From: Clostridium sp. E02
Lineage (GTDB): Bacteria; Bacillota; Clostridia; Lachnospirales; Lachnospiraceae
Direction: 5' to 3'
DNA: 64,000 bases
Assembly: GCF_003833015.1 (NCBI RefSeq)
Contig: NZ_RJLQ01000001.1
Span: 124,001 to 188,000 of the forward strand
Part shown: positions 16,802 through 25,082 of the stretch, piece after piece
Position numbering within the stretch: the stretch's first letter is position 1
How the letters are laid out: each line of letters begins with the position of its first letter
Program-made: the position numbers and the translations under genes
Notes under the pieces: generated by a model
The model's database searches: none
What the model was told of the DNA's origin: nothing
What the model saw: the letters and a program-made list of their open reading frames with translations, nothing else

Positions 16802-18535
16802 ATGAAGAAGGTTGACTTATTAATTCAAAATGGATGGGTCTACCTGACATACAGGCAATGTTTTAAAAAGATGGACATTGCAGTGGTAGGGGAAACGTTC
16901 TATGACATTTCCCCTGCTTCCTGTTATGAGGCAGACCGGATCGTAGATGCAGAAGGAAAATATGTGATCCCAGGGCTCATTGATATCCATATGCATATTG
17001 AAAGTTCGATGACATATCCAGAAGAATTTTCAAGAGCAGTTCTCCCATGGGGAGTAACAACAGTAGTAGCGGATCCTCATGAGATTGTTAATGTATTTGG
17101 GATATCGGGTATGAACTGCTTTATGGATCAGAAGACAGATTTGGATATTTATTATGGCATCCCATCAAGCGTTCCTTCCACTGGAAGTGAATATGAAACA
17201 ACTGGAGGGGAAATTGGGGAAGAAGAAGTCAAAGAATTATTAAAAGACAGTCGTGTCTTATGTTTGGGGGAAGTGATGAATGCTTCCGATATACTTTCAA
17301 AAGAAGAGACCCGTATCAAGCGTATTATCCGACTATGTCAAAATGCAGATCGAATGATTCGGATTGAAGGCCATTGTCCCTCTCTGACGGGAGAGGAACT
17401 TGCCGGCTTTATTCGAGGAGGTGTGGATGCAGATCATACGCAGCAGACACCGGAGTCGGTCCTTGAAAAAACAGATTTGGGTATGTTTTTGGAATTACAG
17501 GAAAAATCCCTTACTTCTCAGGTGGTAAAAACCGTGGATTCTTATAATCTGTATGAAAATATATCACTTGTTACAGATGATATTATGCCAGATCAACTGA
17601 TAAAAGGACATTTAAACCGAAATCTTTCGCTGGCAGTCTCCCATGGGATGCCTCCAGAAAAAGCAATTTATTGTGCAACCTTTACCCCGGCGAGGCGTAT
17701 GGGATTAAACGACCGTGGAATGATCGCTCCTGGGAAACAGGCGGATCTGGTGATTTTAAATGATCTGACGGATTTTGTTCCATTCTCCGTGTACAAAAGT
17801 GGCAGGCTGGTAGAACCAAAAGTAAACCCAAAATTGGAAGGAAGTAGAAAACCAGTAAAGTTTCCGGATCATTATTACCAGTCTGTTAATTGTCGTCTGG
17901 CTCTATTTGCAGATTTTCGGTTAAACCGCTGTAAGATAAAGAATGGGACGGCGCTTGTTCATGTGATGCAGATCCAAAAATTTGGTACCAGATCCGTCCA
18001 TAAAAAGCGTCTGGTGCCGGTAAGAGATGGCTGCTTGTGCTGGAGGGAGGCAGGACTTTGCCTTATGACAGTATGGGAACGTTACGGAAAAACTGGAGAT
18101 GTCTCCTATGGATTGGTGGAAGGGGGACTTTCCGCTTCTGGAGCGGTGGCAACCACATGGAGTCATGACAGCCATAACCTAATGGTACTGGGAAATTCTG
18201 AAAAAGACATGGTACTGGCACAAAACCATGTGGTTCATTTGCAGGGTGGGTACGTAACTGCTAGGGATGGAAAGATTACGGCGGCGGCTCCTTTGCCTGT
18301 GGGAGGGATTCTCTCAGATCAAGGAATGGATTTACTTTCCAAAGATTTAAAAGCAGTCAGGGATGAGGTGGAATCCATGGGATACTGTAACAACAATGTC
18401 ATTATGTCTCTATCCACCTTAACGCTTCTAGTTTCGCCAGAACTTAAGTTAAGCGACAAAGGGCTTTTTGATGTAAGGACAAAAAAAGAGGTACCTCTTG
18501 TAGAAAAATACGTCAGTGAAAAGGAAAAAGGTTAA
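16802..18535 (+). CDS. Adenine deaminase family amidohydrolase, divergent
   Basis: Predicted to hydrolyse adenine to hypoxanthine and ammonia. The 577 residues show the Ade pattern: DIHMHIESSM near residue 60, VVADPHEIVN, PSSVPSTGSEYE, CLGEVMN, EGHCP, TDDIMPD, and the C-terminal domain with SHDSHNLMVLG. Two normally strict blocks differ. The SDHE-type segment reads DADHTQQTPES, and the REGS segment reads LQEKS. The enzyme may therefore act on a related purine. Start 16802 follows AAGGAAG; the longer frame overlaps the lipoprotein gene. It is followed 5 bases later by another amidohydrolase gene. Whether adenine is the substrate is uncertain. Confidence 0.82.
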   Translation: MKKVDLLIQNGWVYLTYRQCFKKMDIAVVGETFYDISPASCYEADRIVDAEGKYVIPGLIDIHMHIESSMTYPEEFSRAVLPWGVTTVVADPHEIVNVFGISGMNCFMDQKTDLDIYYGIPSSVPSTGSEYETTGGEIGEEEVKELLKDSRVLCLGEVMNASDILSKEETRIKRIIRLCQNADRMIRIEGHCPSLTGEELAGFIRGGVDADHTQQTPESVLEKTDLGMFLELQEKSLTSQVVKTVDSYNLYENISLVTDDIMPDQLIKGHLNRNLSLAVSHGMPPEKAIYCATFTPARRMGLNDRGMIAPGKQADLVILNDLTDFVPFSVYKSGRLVEPKVNPKLEGSRKPVKFPDHYYQSVNCRLALFADFRLNRCKIKNGTALVHVMQIQKFGTRSVHKKRLVPVRDGCLCWREAGLCLMTVWERYGKTGDVSYGLVEGGLSASGAVATTWSHDSHNLMVLGNSEKDMVLAQNHVVHLQGGYVTARDGKITAAAPLPVGGILSDQGMDLLSKDLKAVRDEVESMGYCNNNVIMSLSTLTLLVSPELKLSDKGLFDVRTKKEVPLVEKYVSEKEKG

Positions 18536-18540
18536 TTTAA

Positions 18541-19869
18541 GTGAGAACAGTAATAAAAAATGCAATCGTAGTGACCATGAATGAAAAAAGAGAGATTCAC
18601 AATCCTGGGTTTGTCATGTTTTTAGATGACTGCATCACTCATATCGGGGAGATGAAGAATCTGCCTCAAGAGGCGGAGTCAACTGATATCATACAGGTAG
18701 ATGCAAAAGGTGCAATCGTAATGCCTGGAATGGTGAATCCCCACACGCATATGGGAATGATTCCGTTTCGAGGACTTGGAGATGACTGCAAAGACAGACT
18801 TCGTACTTTTTTATTTCCCATGGAACAAAAGGCTATGGATGAAGAACTTGTGTACCATTCCACCCGCTACGCAGCAGGTGAAATGCTTCTTTCCGGTGTG
18901 ACAACGGTTTACGATATGTACTATTATGAAGAAGAAGCAGCAAAAGCAATGGATGAAATGGGGATTAGAGGGATTGCAGCCCAGACAATTATAACGGACG
19001 GAGCTTGTGATTTTAAAGATCCTTTTAAGGCAATGGAATATGGCGAACGGCTGATCCGAAACTATAAATCTCATAGTAGAATATCGGGTGCGATTGCTCC
19101 CCATGGTACCAGCACCTGTGAGGAAGAGGCGCTAAAAGTGGCATATGGGATAAATAAATCTCTTGGCAGTGTGTTTTCTCTCCATGCCGCAGAGATGGAG
19201 TATGAAATGGACTATTTTCGGAGAACAGGGGATAAAACTCCAATTGGATATTTAGACCGCATTGGCGTCTTAAGGGAAAACACGCTGTTGGCTCACTGTA
19301 TTCATATGACCCGAGAGGATCTGCTTTTACTAAAAGAAAGGGGAGCCAAAGTTGCTCACTGCATCGGCTCCAATACCAAGGCAGCAAAAGGCGTGGCACC
19401 GGTAAGAGAGATGCGGGAATTGAATCTATCAGTTGGTCTTGGTACCGATGGCCCAGCGAGTGGAAATACTCTGGATTTATTTACGCAAATGAAGTTATTT
19501 GCAGATTTTCATAAAAACGAAACCAGGGACCGAAGTGTATTTCCGGCGGAACAGATTGTGGCTTGTGCGACCATTGAAGGAGCAAGAACGCTTGGGCTTT
19601 CCCAAATTACTGGTTCTCTAGAATTGGGGAAACAGGCAGATCTGGTACTAATTGAGACCCAGTCTATGAACATGTTTCCAATCTATGATCCGTATTCGAC
19701 ACTTGTTTACAGTGCAAGTCCGTTTAATGTAAAAGAGGTCTATATAGCAGGCGTGTGTTTGGTTAAGAACAAAAAACTGATCCTTTCCAATCAGGAAAAG
19801 ATTAAAAAAGAACTACGCAGTAAGATGGAACGGACTGCTTTTAAAGATTACATGAAAATTACTGATTAA
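18541..19869 (+). CDS. Amidohydrolase of the MTA/SAH deaminase-like (MtaD/SsnA) group
   Basis: A 442-residue metal-dependent deaminase. Metal and catalytic motifs are NPHTHMGM (residues about 65-72), HAAEMEYE, LLAHCIHMT and GTDGPASGNTLD. These match 5-methylthioadenosine/S-adenosylhomocysteine deaminases and related guanine-type deaminases. The GTG start at 18541 has only a weak AAAGG site, but coupling to the gene ending 5 bases earlier is likely. A methylthioadenosine substrate would fit a polyamine-type transporter, because spermidine synthesis releases that compound. This link is inference. The operon seems to end here, before the rpsO promoter. Confidence 0.85.
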   Translation: MRTVIKNAIVVTMNEKREIHNPGFVMFLDDCITHIGEMKNLPQEAESTDIIQVDAKGAIVMPGMVNPHTHMGMIPFRGLGDDCKDRLRTFLFPMEQKAMDEELVYHSTRYAAGEMLLSGVTTVYDMYYYEEEAAKAMDEMGIRGIAAQTIITDGACDFKDPFKAMEYGERLIRNYKSHSRISGAIAPHGTSTCEEEALKVAYGINKSLGSVFSLHAAEMEYEMDYFRRTGDKTPIGYLDRIGVLRENTLLAHCIHMTREDLLLLKERGAKVAHCIGSNTKAAKGVAPVREMRELNLSVGLGTDGPASGNTLDLFTQMKLFADFHKNETRDRSVFPAEQIVACATIEGARTLGLSQITGSLELGKQADLVLIETQSMNMFPIYDPYSTLVYSASPFNVKEVYIAGVCLVKNKKLILSNQEKIKKELRSKMERTAFKDYMKITD

Positions 19870-19948
19870 GATCATTTAAAAAAGGGAATAAGATATAAAT
19901 ATGATAGAATAAAAGAGTGAGAGATGTTACAGAATAGGAAAGATAAAA

Positions 19949-19977
19949 TTGACAAGGATAATTCCCTGTGTTAAACT
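19949..19977 (+). promoter_or_regulatory. Promoter of rpsO
   Basis: Perfect TTGACA at 19949-19954, 17-bp spacer, TAAACT at 19972-19977, leaving an approximately 90-base structured leader before the rpsO start. Confidence 0.75.
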
Positions 19978-19989
19978 ACATTAGTATGA

Positions 19990-20050
19990 ATACACGCCGG
20001 TACCCGGTGATTTGGACACTCCAACCAATGCTTGGTACGAGGTGAGAATC
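19990..20050 (+). promoter_or_regulatory. Structured rpsO leader, probable S15 autoregulatory site
   Basis: Three short adjacent hairpins or alternatives are visible: CCGG-TAC-CCGG (19997-20007), TTGG...CCAA (20012-20024) and CCAA-TGC-TTGG (20025-20035). S15 represses its own translation through leader structures in several bacteria, including Firmicutes, by mimicking its rRNA site. The position fits, but the exact family was not verified. Confidence 0.55.
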
Positions 20051-20072
20051 TAAATTTAAGGAGGAATTACAC

Positions 20073-20339
20073 ATGATTTCAAAGGAAAAGAAAGCAGCAA
20101 TTATTGCTGAATTTGGAAGAGCCCCAGGAGATACAGGTTCACCAGAAGTTCAGATCGCGATTCTGACAGAGAGAATTACTGAATTAACGGAGCATTTAAA
20201 AGTTAACTCAAAGGATCATCATTCCAGAAGAGGACTTCTTATGATGGTAGGTCAAAGAAGAGGTCTTTTGAATTATTTAAAGAAGTCAAACGTAGACAGC
20301 TATCGTGCTTTAATTGAGAAGTTAGGAATTAGAAAATAA
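20073..20339 (+). CDS. rpsO: 30S ribosomal protein S15
   Basis: Binds the central domain of 16S rRNA early in small-subunit assembly. The 88 residues match full-length bacterial S15, with conserved [17 protein letters not shown], the [20 protein letters not shown] rRNA-binding segment and a basic C-terminal helix [12 protein letters not shown] 20073 follows AAGGAGG by eight bases. It has its own promoter and is followed by a hairpin and then pnp, the usual rpsO-pnp order. Confidence 0.98.
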   Translation: MISKEKKAAIIAEFGRAPGDTGSPEVQIAILTERITELTEHLKVNSKDHHSRRGLLMMVGQRRGLLNYLKKSNVDSYRALIEKLGIRK

Positions 20340-20347
20340 CAACCATT

Positions 20348-20378
20348 TAGGGTGGAGAACTTCTCCACCCTATCTGTC
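20348..20378 (+). terminator. Hairpin after rpsO
   Basis: Perfect palindrome TAGGGTGGAGAA/TTCTCCACCCTA with a one-base centre. The following TCTGTCT is a poor T run, so it may be a partial terminator or RNA-stabilising hairpin that allows read-through into pnp. Confidence 0.65.
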
Positions 20379-20402
20379 TATTAAGAAAAGAATGTTAAAA
20401 GT

Positions 20403-20504
20403 AGAAGCATTTTCCCCGAGACCGCTGATGTACGCGTAACTTTCAAGGATACGGAGATCGAATCTGCGTAGATTGCGCGCAGATCAGTAGTTTCGGTGTC
20501 TTCT
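20403..20504 (+). ncRNA. Structured 5' leader of pnp
   Basis: A long helix pairs CCGAGACCGCTGAT (20416-20429) with ATCAGTAGTTTCGG (20483-20496): 13 of 14 positions pair, counting two G-U. An outer AGAAG/CTTCT helix spans 20403-20407 and 20500-20504. The inside contains AATCT-GCGT-AGATT (20460-20473) and an alternative CTGCG/CGCAG pairing. It ends 40 bases before pnp. In E. coli, PNPase represses its own mRNA after RNase III cuts a leader hairpin. A similar role here is inference. Confidence 0.55.
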
Positions 20505-20544
20505 GCTATTTAATATAAATGAATGAATAAAAGGAGATACCAGT

Positions 20545-22683
20545 ATGTACAAGAGTTTTAGTATGGAGCTTGCAGGAAGAACTCTGACCGTAGAGGTTGG
20601 CAGAGTCGCAAAGCAGGCCAGTGGTGCAGCACTTATGCACTATGGTGATACCGTTGTTTTAGCAACCGCAACTGCATCCGATAAACCAAGGGATGGGATT
20701 GATTTCTTTCCCCTGAGTGTTGAATATGAAGAGAAATTATACTCTGTTGGTAAGATCCCAGGAGGATTTAACAAAAGAGAAGGGAAGGCTTCTGAAAATT
20801 CTGTTTTAACTTGCCGTGTCATTGACCGTCCCATGAGACCGTTGTTTCCAAAAGATTATCGCAATGACGTAACGCTAGATAATATCGTAATGTCTGTGGA
20901 TCAGGACTGCAGTCCTGAGCTGACAGCGATGTTAGGTTCTGCTATTGCGACCAGCATATCAGATATTCCGTTTAGTGGTCCTTGTGCTTCTACACAGGTT
21001 GGGCTGGTAGATGGGGAACTGGTTATCAATCCAACACAGGTACAAAAGCATGCATCTGATCTGGCACTTACAGTGGCTTCTACCAGAGAGAAAGTAATTA
21101 TGATCGAAGCTGGTGCCAATGAAGTGGCGGAAGATAAGATGATTGAAGCGATCTTTAAGGCGCATGAGATGAATCAGGAGATCATTCAATTTATAGATAC
21201 CATTGTAGCAGAATGTGGAAAGCCCAAACATGAATATACCAGTTGTGCGGTACCAGAAGAATTATTTGCTGCTATAAAGGAGATCGTACCCTCTGAAGAG
21301 ATGGAAGTTGCAGTATTTACTGATGAAAAGCAGGTAAGAGAAGATAACATCCGTAAGATCAGAACGAAACTGGAAGAGGCTTTTGCAGATAAAGAAGAAT
21401 GGCTTGAAGTACTTGGAGAGGCAATCTATCAGTATCAGAAGAAGACGGTCCGCAAGATGATCTTAAAAGATCATAAAAGACCAGACGGCCGTGCGATGGA
21501 TCAGATCCGTCCTTTGGCTGCAGAGGTTGATCTCCTTCCAAGAGTTCATGGATCTGCAATGTTTACCCGTGGACAGACTCAGATTTTAAATATCTGTACC
21601 CTGGCTCCTATGTCTGAGTGTCAGAGATTAGATGGAATTGATGATGCGGAAACTTCCAAACGGTATATGCACCATTATAATTTCCCATCTTTCTCCGTTG
21701 GTGAGACAAGACCATCTAGAGGTCCGGGACGTCGTGAAATCGGACATGGTGCACTGGCTGAAAAAGCATTGGTTCCAGTTCTCCCATCGGAAGAGGAATT
21801 TCCATATGCGATTCGTACCGTATCAGAGACGATGGAATCCAATGGATCTACTTCTCAGGCAAGTATCTGCTCTTCATCCATGGCTTTGATGGCAGCAGGT
21901 GTTCCAATTAAATCGGCAGTTGCAGGAATTTCTTGTGGTCTGGTAACCGGAGCGACGGATGATGATTATGTCGTTCTTACGGATATCCAGGGACTGGAAG
22001 ATTTCTTTGGCGATATGGATTTTAAGGTAGGCGGTACTCATAAGGGAATCACTGCAATTCAGATGGACATTAAGATTCATGGATTGACAAGACCCATCAT
22101 TGAAGAAGCGATCCGTACAACCGGTAAGGCTAGACTTTACATTCTTGATGAAGTTATGGCAAAAGCCATTGATGAGCCTCGAAAAGAAGTTGGCAAATAT
22201 GCTCCGAAGATTGATCAGTTATCCATTGATCCTCAAAAGATTGGTGATGTTGTAGGAAAACAGGGAAAAGTGATCAATAAGATTATTGAAGAAACTGGAG
22301 TGAAAATCGATATTTCAGACGATGGCAGCGTTGCTGTATGTGGTACGGATCAGGCTAAGATTGATCGTGCCATTGAGATCATCAAGAGCATTGTTACTGA
22401 CATTGAATCCGGTCGGGTGATGACAGGTAAGGTCGTAAGAATTATGAACTTTGGTGCATTTGTTGAATTGGCTCCGAATAAAGATGGCATGATTCATATC
22501 TCAAAACTGTCGGATAAGAGAGTGGCGAAGGTTGAAGATGTGGTCAATATTGGCGATGAAGTTACAGTTAAGGTAATTGAAGTTGACAAGATGGGCAGAA
22601 TTAATCTTAGTATGAAGCCAGAAGATTTAACGGAAAAAGCAGAAGTGAAAGCAGAATCAAAAGAGGATAAGCCATCCGTATAA
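20545..22683 (+). CDS. pnp: Polyribonucleotide nucleotidyltransferase (PNPase)
   Basis: Phosphorolytic 3'-5' exoribonuclease of RNA decay. The 712 residues comprise two RNase PH domains (about 1-220 and 310-540) joined by an all-alpha segment. A KH domain (about 553-612, VVGKQGKVINKIIEETGVKI) and an S1 domain (about 618-690, GKVVRIMNFGAFVELAPNKD) follow. FSVGETRPSRGPGRREIGHG marks the phosphate-binding second core. Length is normal, with a short charged tail. ATG 20545 follows AAGGAG. Its leader is highly structured, and a strong terminator follows. Confidence 0.98.
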   Translation: MYKSFSMELAGRTLTVEVGRVAKQASGAALMHYGDTVVLATATASDKPRDGIDFFPLSVEYEEKLYSVGKIPGGFNKREGKASENSVLTCRVIDRPMRPLFPKDYRNDVTLDNIVMSVDQDCSPELTAMLGSAIATSISDIPFSGPCASTQVGLVDGELVINPTQVQKHASDLALTVASTREKVIMIEAGANEVAEDKMIEAIFKAHEMNQEIIQFIDTIVAECGKPKHEYTSCAVPEELFAAIKEIVPSEEMEVAVFTDEKQVREDNIRKIRTKLEEAFADKEEWLEVLGEAIYQYQKKTVRKMILKDHKRPDGRAMDQIRPLAAEVDLLPRVHGSAMFTRGQTQILNICTLAPMSECQRLDGIDDAETSKRYMHHYNFPSFSVGETRPSRGPGRREIGHGALAEKALVPVLPSEEEFPYAIRTVSETMESNGSTSQASICSSSMALMAAGVPIKSAVAGISCGLVTGATDDDYVVLTDIQGLEDFFGDMDFKVGGTHKGITAIQMDIKIHGLTRPIIEEAIRTTGKARLYILDEVMAKAIDEPRKEVGKYAPKIDQLSIDPQKIGDVVGKQGKVINKIIEETGVKIDISDDGSVAVCGTDQAKIDRAIEIIKSIVTDIESGRVMTGKVVRIMNFGAFVELAPNKDGMIHISKLSDKRVAKVEDVVNIGDEVTVKVIEVDKMGRINLSMKPEDLTEKAEVKAESKEDKPSV

Positions 22684-22695
22684 ATCGTAATAGAT

Positions 22696-22736
22696 ACAGG
22701 CAGCAGACCGTTTTCACTGGTATGCTGCCTGTTTTT
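22696..22736 (+). terminator. Rho-independent terminator after pnp
   Basis: Stem ACAGGCAGCA/TGCTGCCTGT followed by TTTT. Confidence 0.88.
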
Positions 22737-22761
22737 CATATCAAAAAACAGGGGAGAAAAG

Positions 22762-24390
22762 ATGAAGGAGATTTATTATAATGGTCGTATCTATCAAAAA
22801 AAGGGCATGGAGTCGGAGGCCATGGGAGTGGAACGGGGCATGATCGCTTTTGTTGGATCCAGGCAGGGTGCCGAGGCCTGGGCGGCTGGGGGAGAAACAC
22901 GTTCTCACAACTTATCCGGAACTTTTGTAGTGCCTGGACTGATTGACTCTCATATGCATTTGCTGGCTTATGGATATGGGGTGGGAATTGTTGATCTTAG
23001 GAAACGGACCTCTTCTTTAAATGATCTGCTTCAATGTCTAAAGGAATATAAAAACAGTACGATGGAAAGAGAGGGGGAATGGATTATCGGGAGAGGCTTT
23101 CATCAGGATGATTTTCAGGATGAGAAGCGATTTCCAACCCGCTATGATCTGGATCTTATTGCACAGGATCGACCGATCTTCGTCACTCGGTCATGTGGAC
23201 ATATTGCCATTGCAAATTCCGCTGCTCTTGCTATTGCCCATATTACCAAAGACACTCCACAACCAGAAGGTGGCAGGATTGATATGGATGAAGAAGGAGA
23301 ACCTACCGGTATTCTGCGGGAATATGGGATAGAATGCGTAAGTCGTTTTATTCCAAAACCAGGAAAAGATAAGATAAAACAATATCTTCTTCAGGGGATG
23401 AAAAAGTTGAATGGCTATGGGATTACATCCGTTCAAAGCGATGATTTTGGTGCATTTGCCGGGGTTAATTATGAGACTGTAATTCAGGCTTACAAAGAAC
23501 TGGAAGCAGAGGGACATTTGACGGTAAAAGTCTACGAACAGTGTTTGCTTTCTGAGATGGAATCGTTAAAAGACTTTTTATTCAAAGGATATCGAACAGG
23601 AGTGGGAACTCCTTATTTCACCATTGGCCCCTTGAAGATCATAGCAGATGGTTCCCTTGGTGCAAGAACCGCATATTTGGACGCGCCTTATGCCGATCAG
23701 CCCGATCATCGTGGGATTTTAATTTACAGCCAGAAGGAACTGGAAGAAAAACTTGCCTATGGAGTGAAGCATGGGATGCAGATTGCCATTCATACAATTG
23801 GAGACGGAGCAATGAATGTGGCGGTGAATGCTTTTTCAAAAGTCCTAGAGGAAGAGGTAGAGAATAAAAAGCGGCATGGGATTGTACATGCTCAGATTAC
23901 TACAAAAGAACTGATCAGACAGTTTCAGAGACTGAATCTACACGTTTATATCCAATCTGTGTTTTTGAATCAGGATAATCATATCATAGAAAAGAGAGTG
24001 GGAAAGCAAAGAGCAGAAGATACGTACTTGTATCGTACCCTTCTAAATATGGGAATTGAAGTATCAAACGGATCGGATGCTCCGGTGGAAGAGCCATCTG
24101 TACTTTCTGGAATCCAGTGTGCGGTCACTCGAACTACGTTAGACGGAACGAAGACGTTTCTTCCCAAACAGGCTTTAACTGTAGAGGAAGCCTTAGAAAC
24201 TTATACAGCCATGGGGGCGAGAGCTAGTTTTGAAGAAAAGAAAAAAGGAATGCTTCTTCCCGGCATGGCTGCTGACTTTACCGTCTTATCCGAAGATTTA
24301 AGACATTGCTTTCCGGAGCGGATTAAGGATATTAAGGTTCTTAAGACCTATGTGGATGGAATCTGTGTTTATGATGTAGAAAATCCATGA
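22762..24390 (+). CDS. YtcJ-like amidohydrolase
   Basis: A 542-residue metal-dependent hydrolase of the YtcJ/amidohydrolase-3 group. Motifs are VPGLIDSHMHLLAYG (residues about 58-72), WIIGRGFHQDDF, a probable metal-binding Lys/His region KIIADGSLGARTAYLDAPY, IHTIGDGAMN and SNGSDAPVEEPSVLSGI near the C-terminal metal Asp. No signal peptide, so cytoplasmic. Family members have been tied to poorly defined amide or formamide substrates, and none can be assigned here. ATG 22762 follows GGGGAG after the pnp terminator. It is convergent with the AAA/TOPRIM-like pair, with only two bases between stops. Confidence 0.85.
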   Translation: MKEIYYNGRIYQKKGMESEAMGVERGMIAFVGSRQGAEAWAAGGETRSHNLSGTFVVPGLIDSHMHLLAYGYGVGIVDLRKRTSSLNDLLQCLKEYKNSTMEREGEWIIGRGFHQDDFQDEKRFPTRYDLDLIAQDRPIFVTRSCGHIAIANSAALAIAHITKDTPQPEGGRIDMDEEGEPTGILREYGIECVSRFIPKPGKDKIKQYLLQGMKKLNGYGITSVQSDDFGAFAGVNYETVIQAYKELEAEGHLTVKVYEQCLLSEMESLKDFLFKGYRTGVGTPYFTIGPLKIIADGSLGARTAYLDAPYADQPDHRGILIYSQKELEEKLAYGVKHGMQIAIHTIGDGAMNVAVNAFSKVLEEEVENKKRHGIVHAQITTKELIRQFQRLNLHVYIQSVFLNQDNHIIEKRVGKQRAEDTYLYRTLLNMGIEVSNGSDAPVEEPSVLSGIQCAVTRTTLDGTKTFLPKQALTVEEALETYTAMGARASFEEKKKGMLLPGMAADFTVLSEDLRHCFPERIKDIKVLKTYVDGICVYDVENP

Positions 24391-24392
24391 TA

Positions 24393-25082
24393 TCATTTGG
24401 ATTGAAAGAGTAGATAGAAGTTGCTACAGCGTTTTAAAGAGTTGACCTCTTTGCTGATATATTCCCAGGTCTCTTTGTAACTGCCAGGTACGAAAAGTCC
24501 TTTCTGGGACAGAAAGGATAAAAATCCCTCGGTATCATATTCATATTGGTCGGCAAAAGAATCTGCAAAGTTTACTTTTTCCTCTATGGTTAGATTCTTA
24601 CTGCTATTATGAAATACGTGTTCTAGATTTCTAGAAAAATAGTAAATGAAGTAGGGAATGGAGCTGATTTTCTCTGTTTGTGCCAAACTGGCTAGTATCT
24701 GGGATTTTCTTTCGTTTCGTTCAATCACAGCTTTTGGTGCCCTTGTCTCAATCTGGTTCTCGGTATAGGAAACTTCTTGAATATCCTTATAGGAAACAAA
24801 TTCTTTCGGAATAAATGCCCCATCGGTATCGACAAGATGTACCACCTTTAGAATATCATTTTTATGGAATCCATATCGTTTTCTTTCCTCTTCAATGAGT
24901 TTACTCACTGTTTTTAAGACATTCTTTCCGGTAACAGACCAGTTACTGGTTAAATCTCCGTGTACGATATGGAAACGAACTTCCTGACTTGAAAAAATAC
25001 TTTTTAAGATCGGACTTAAGGTCTCTTCGTCAGTTGGGCCTTCGGCTAGAAAGAGGATGATTTTTTTAGTTTTGGAGATCAT
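24393..25082 (-). CDS. TOPRIM/RloB-like partner of an AAA ATPase (candidate defence effector)
   Basis: A 229-residue soluble protein. The N-terminus has a TOPRIM-like layout: a hydrophobic strand ending FLAEGPTDEETL with Glu14, then VVHLVDTDGAF with Asp85 and Asp87, spaced as the metal-binding Glu and DxD of TOPRIM nucleases. A later YFSRNLEHVF segment could add an acidic residue. The start ATG 25082 lies inside the last codons of the ATPase gene (17-base overlap), so the two are translationally coupled. Such ATPase plus TOPRIM pairs occur in OLD, PARIS and RloAB-type anti-phage systems. Family membership is inferred from motif order only. Confidence 0.6.
   Translation of the reverse strand: MISKTKKIILFLAEGPTDEETLSPILKSIFSSQEVRFHIVHGDLTSNWSVTGKNVLKTVSKLIEEERKRYGFHKNDILKVVHLVDTDGAFIPKEFVSYKDIQEVSYTENQIETRAPKAVIERNERKSQILASLAQTEKISSIPYFIYYFSRNLEHVFHNSSKNLTIEEKVNFADSFADQYEYDTEGFLSFLSQKGLFVPGSYKETWEYISKEVNSLKRCSNFYLLFQSK

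Noticed and set aside
19990-20050. T-box or metabolite riboswitch before rpsO
   Set aside because: No T-box core sequence or known aptamer motif; a ribosomal protein leader explains the position better.
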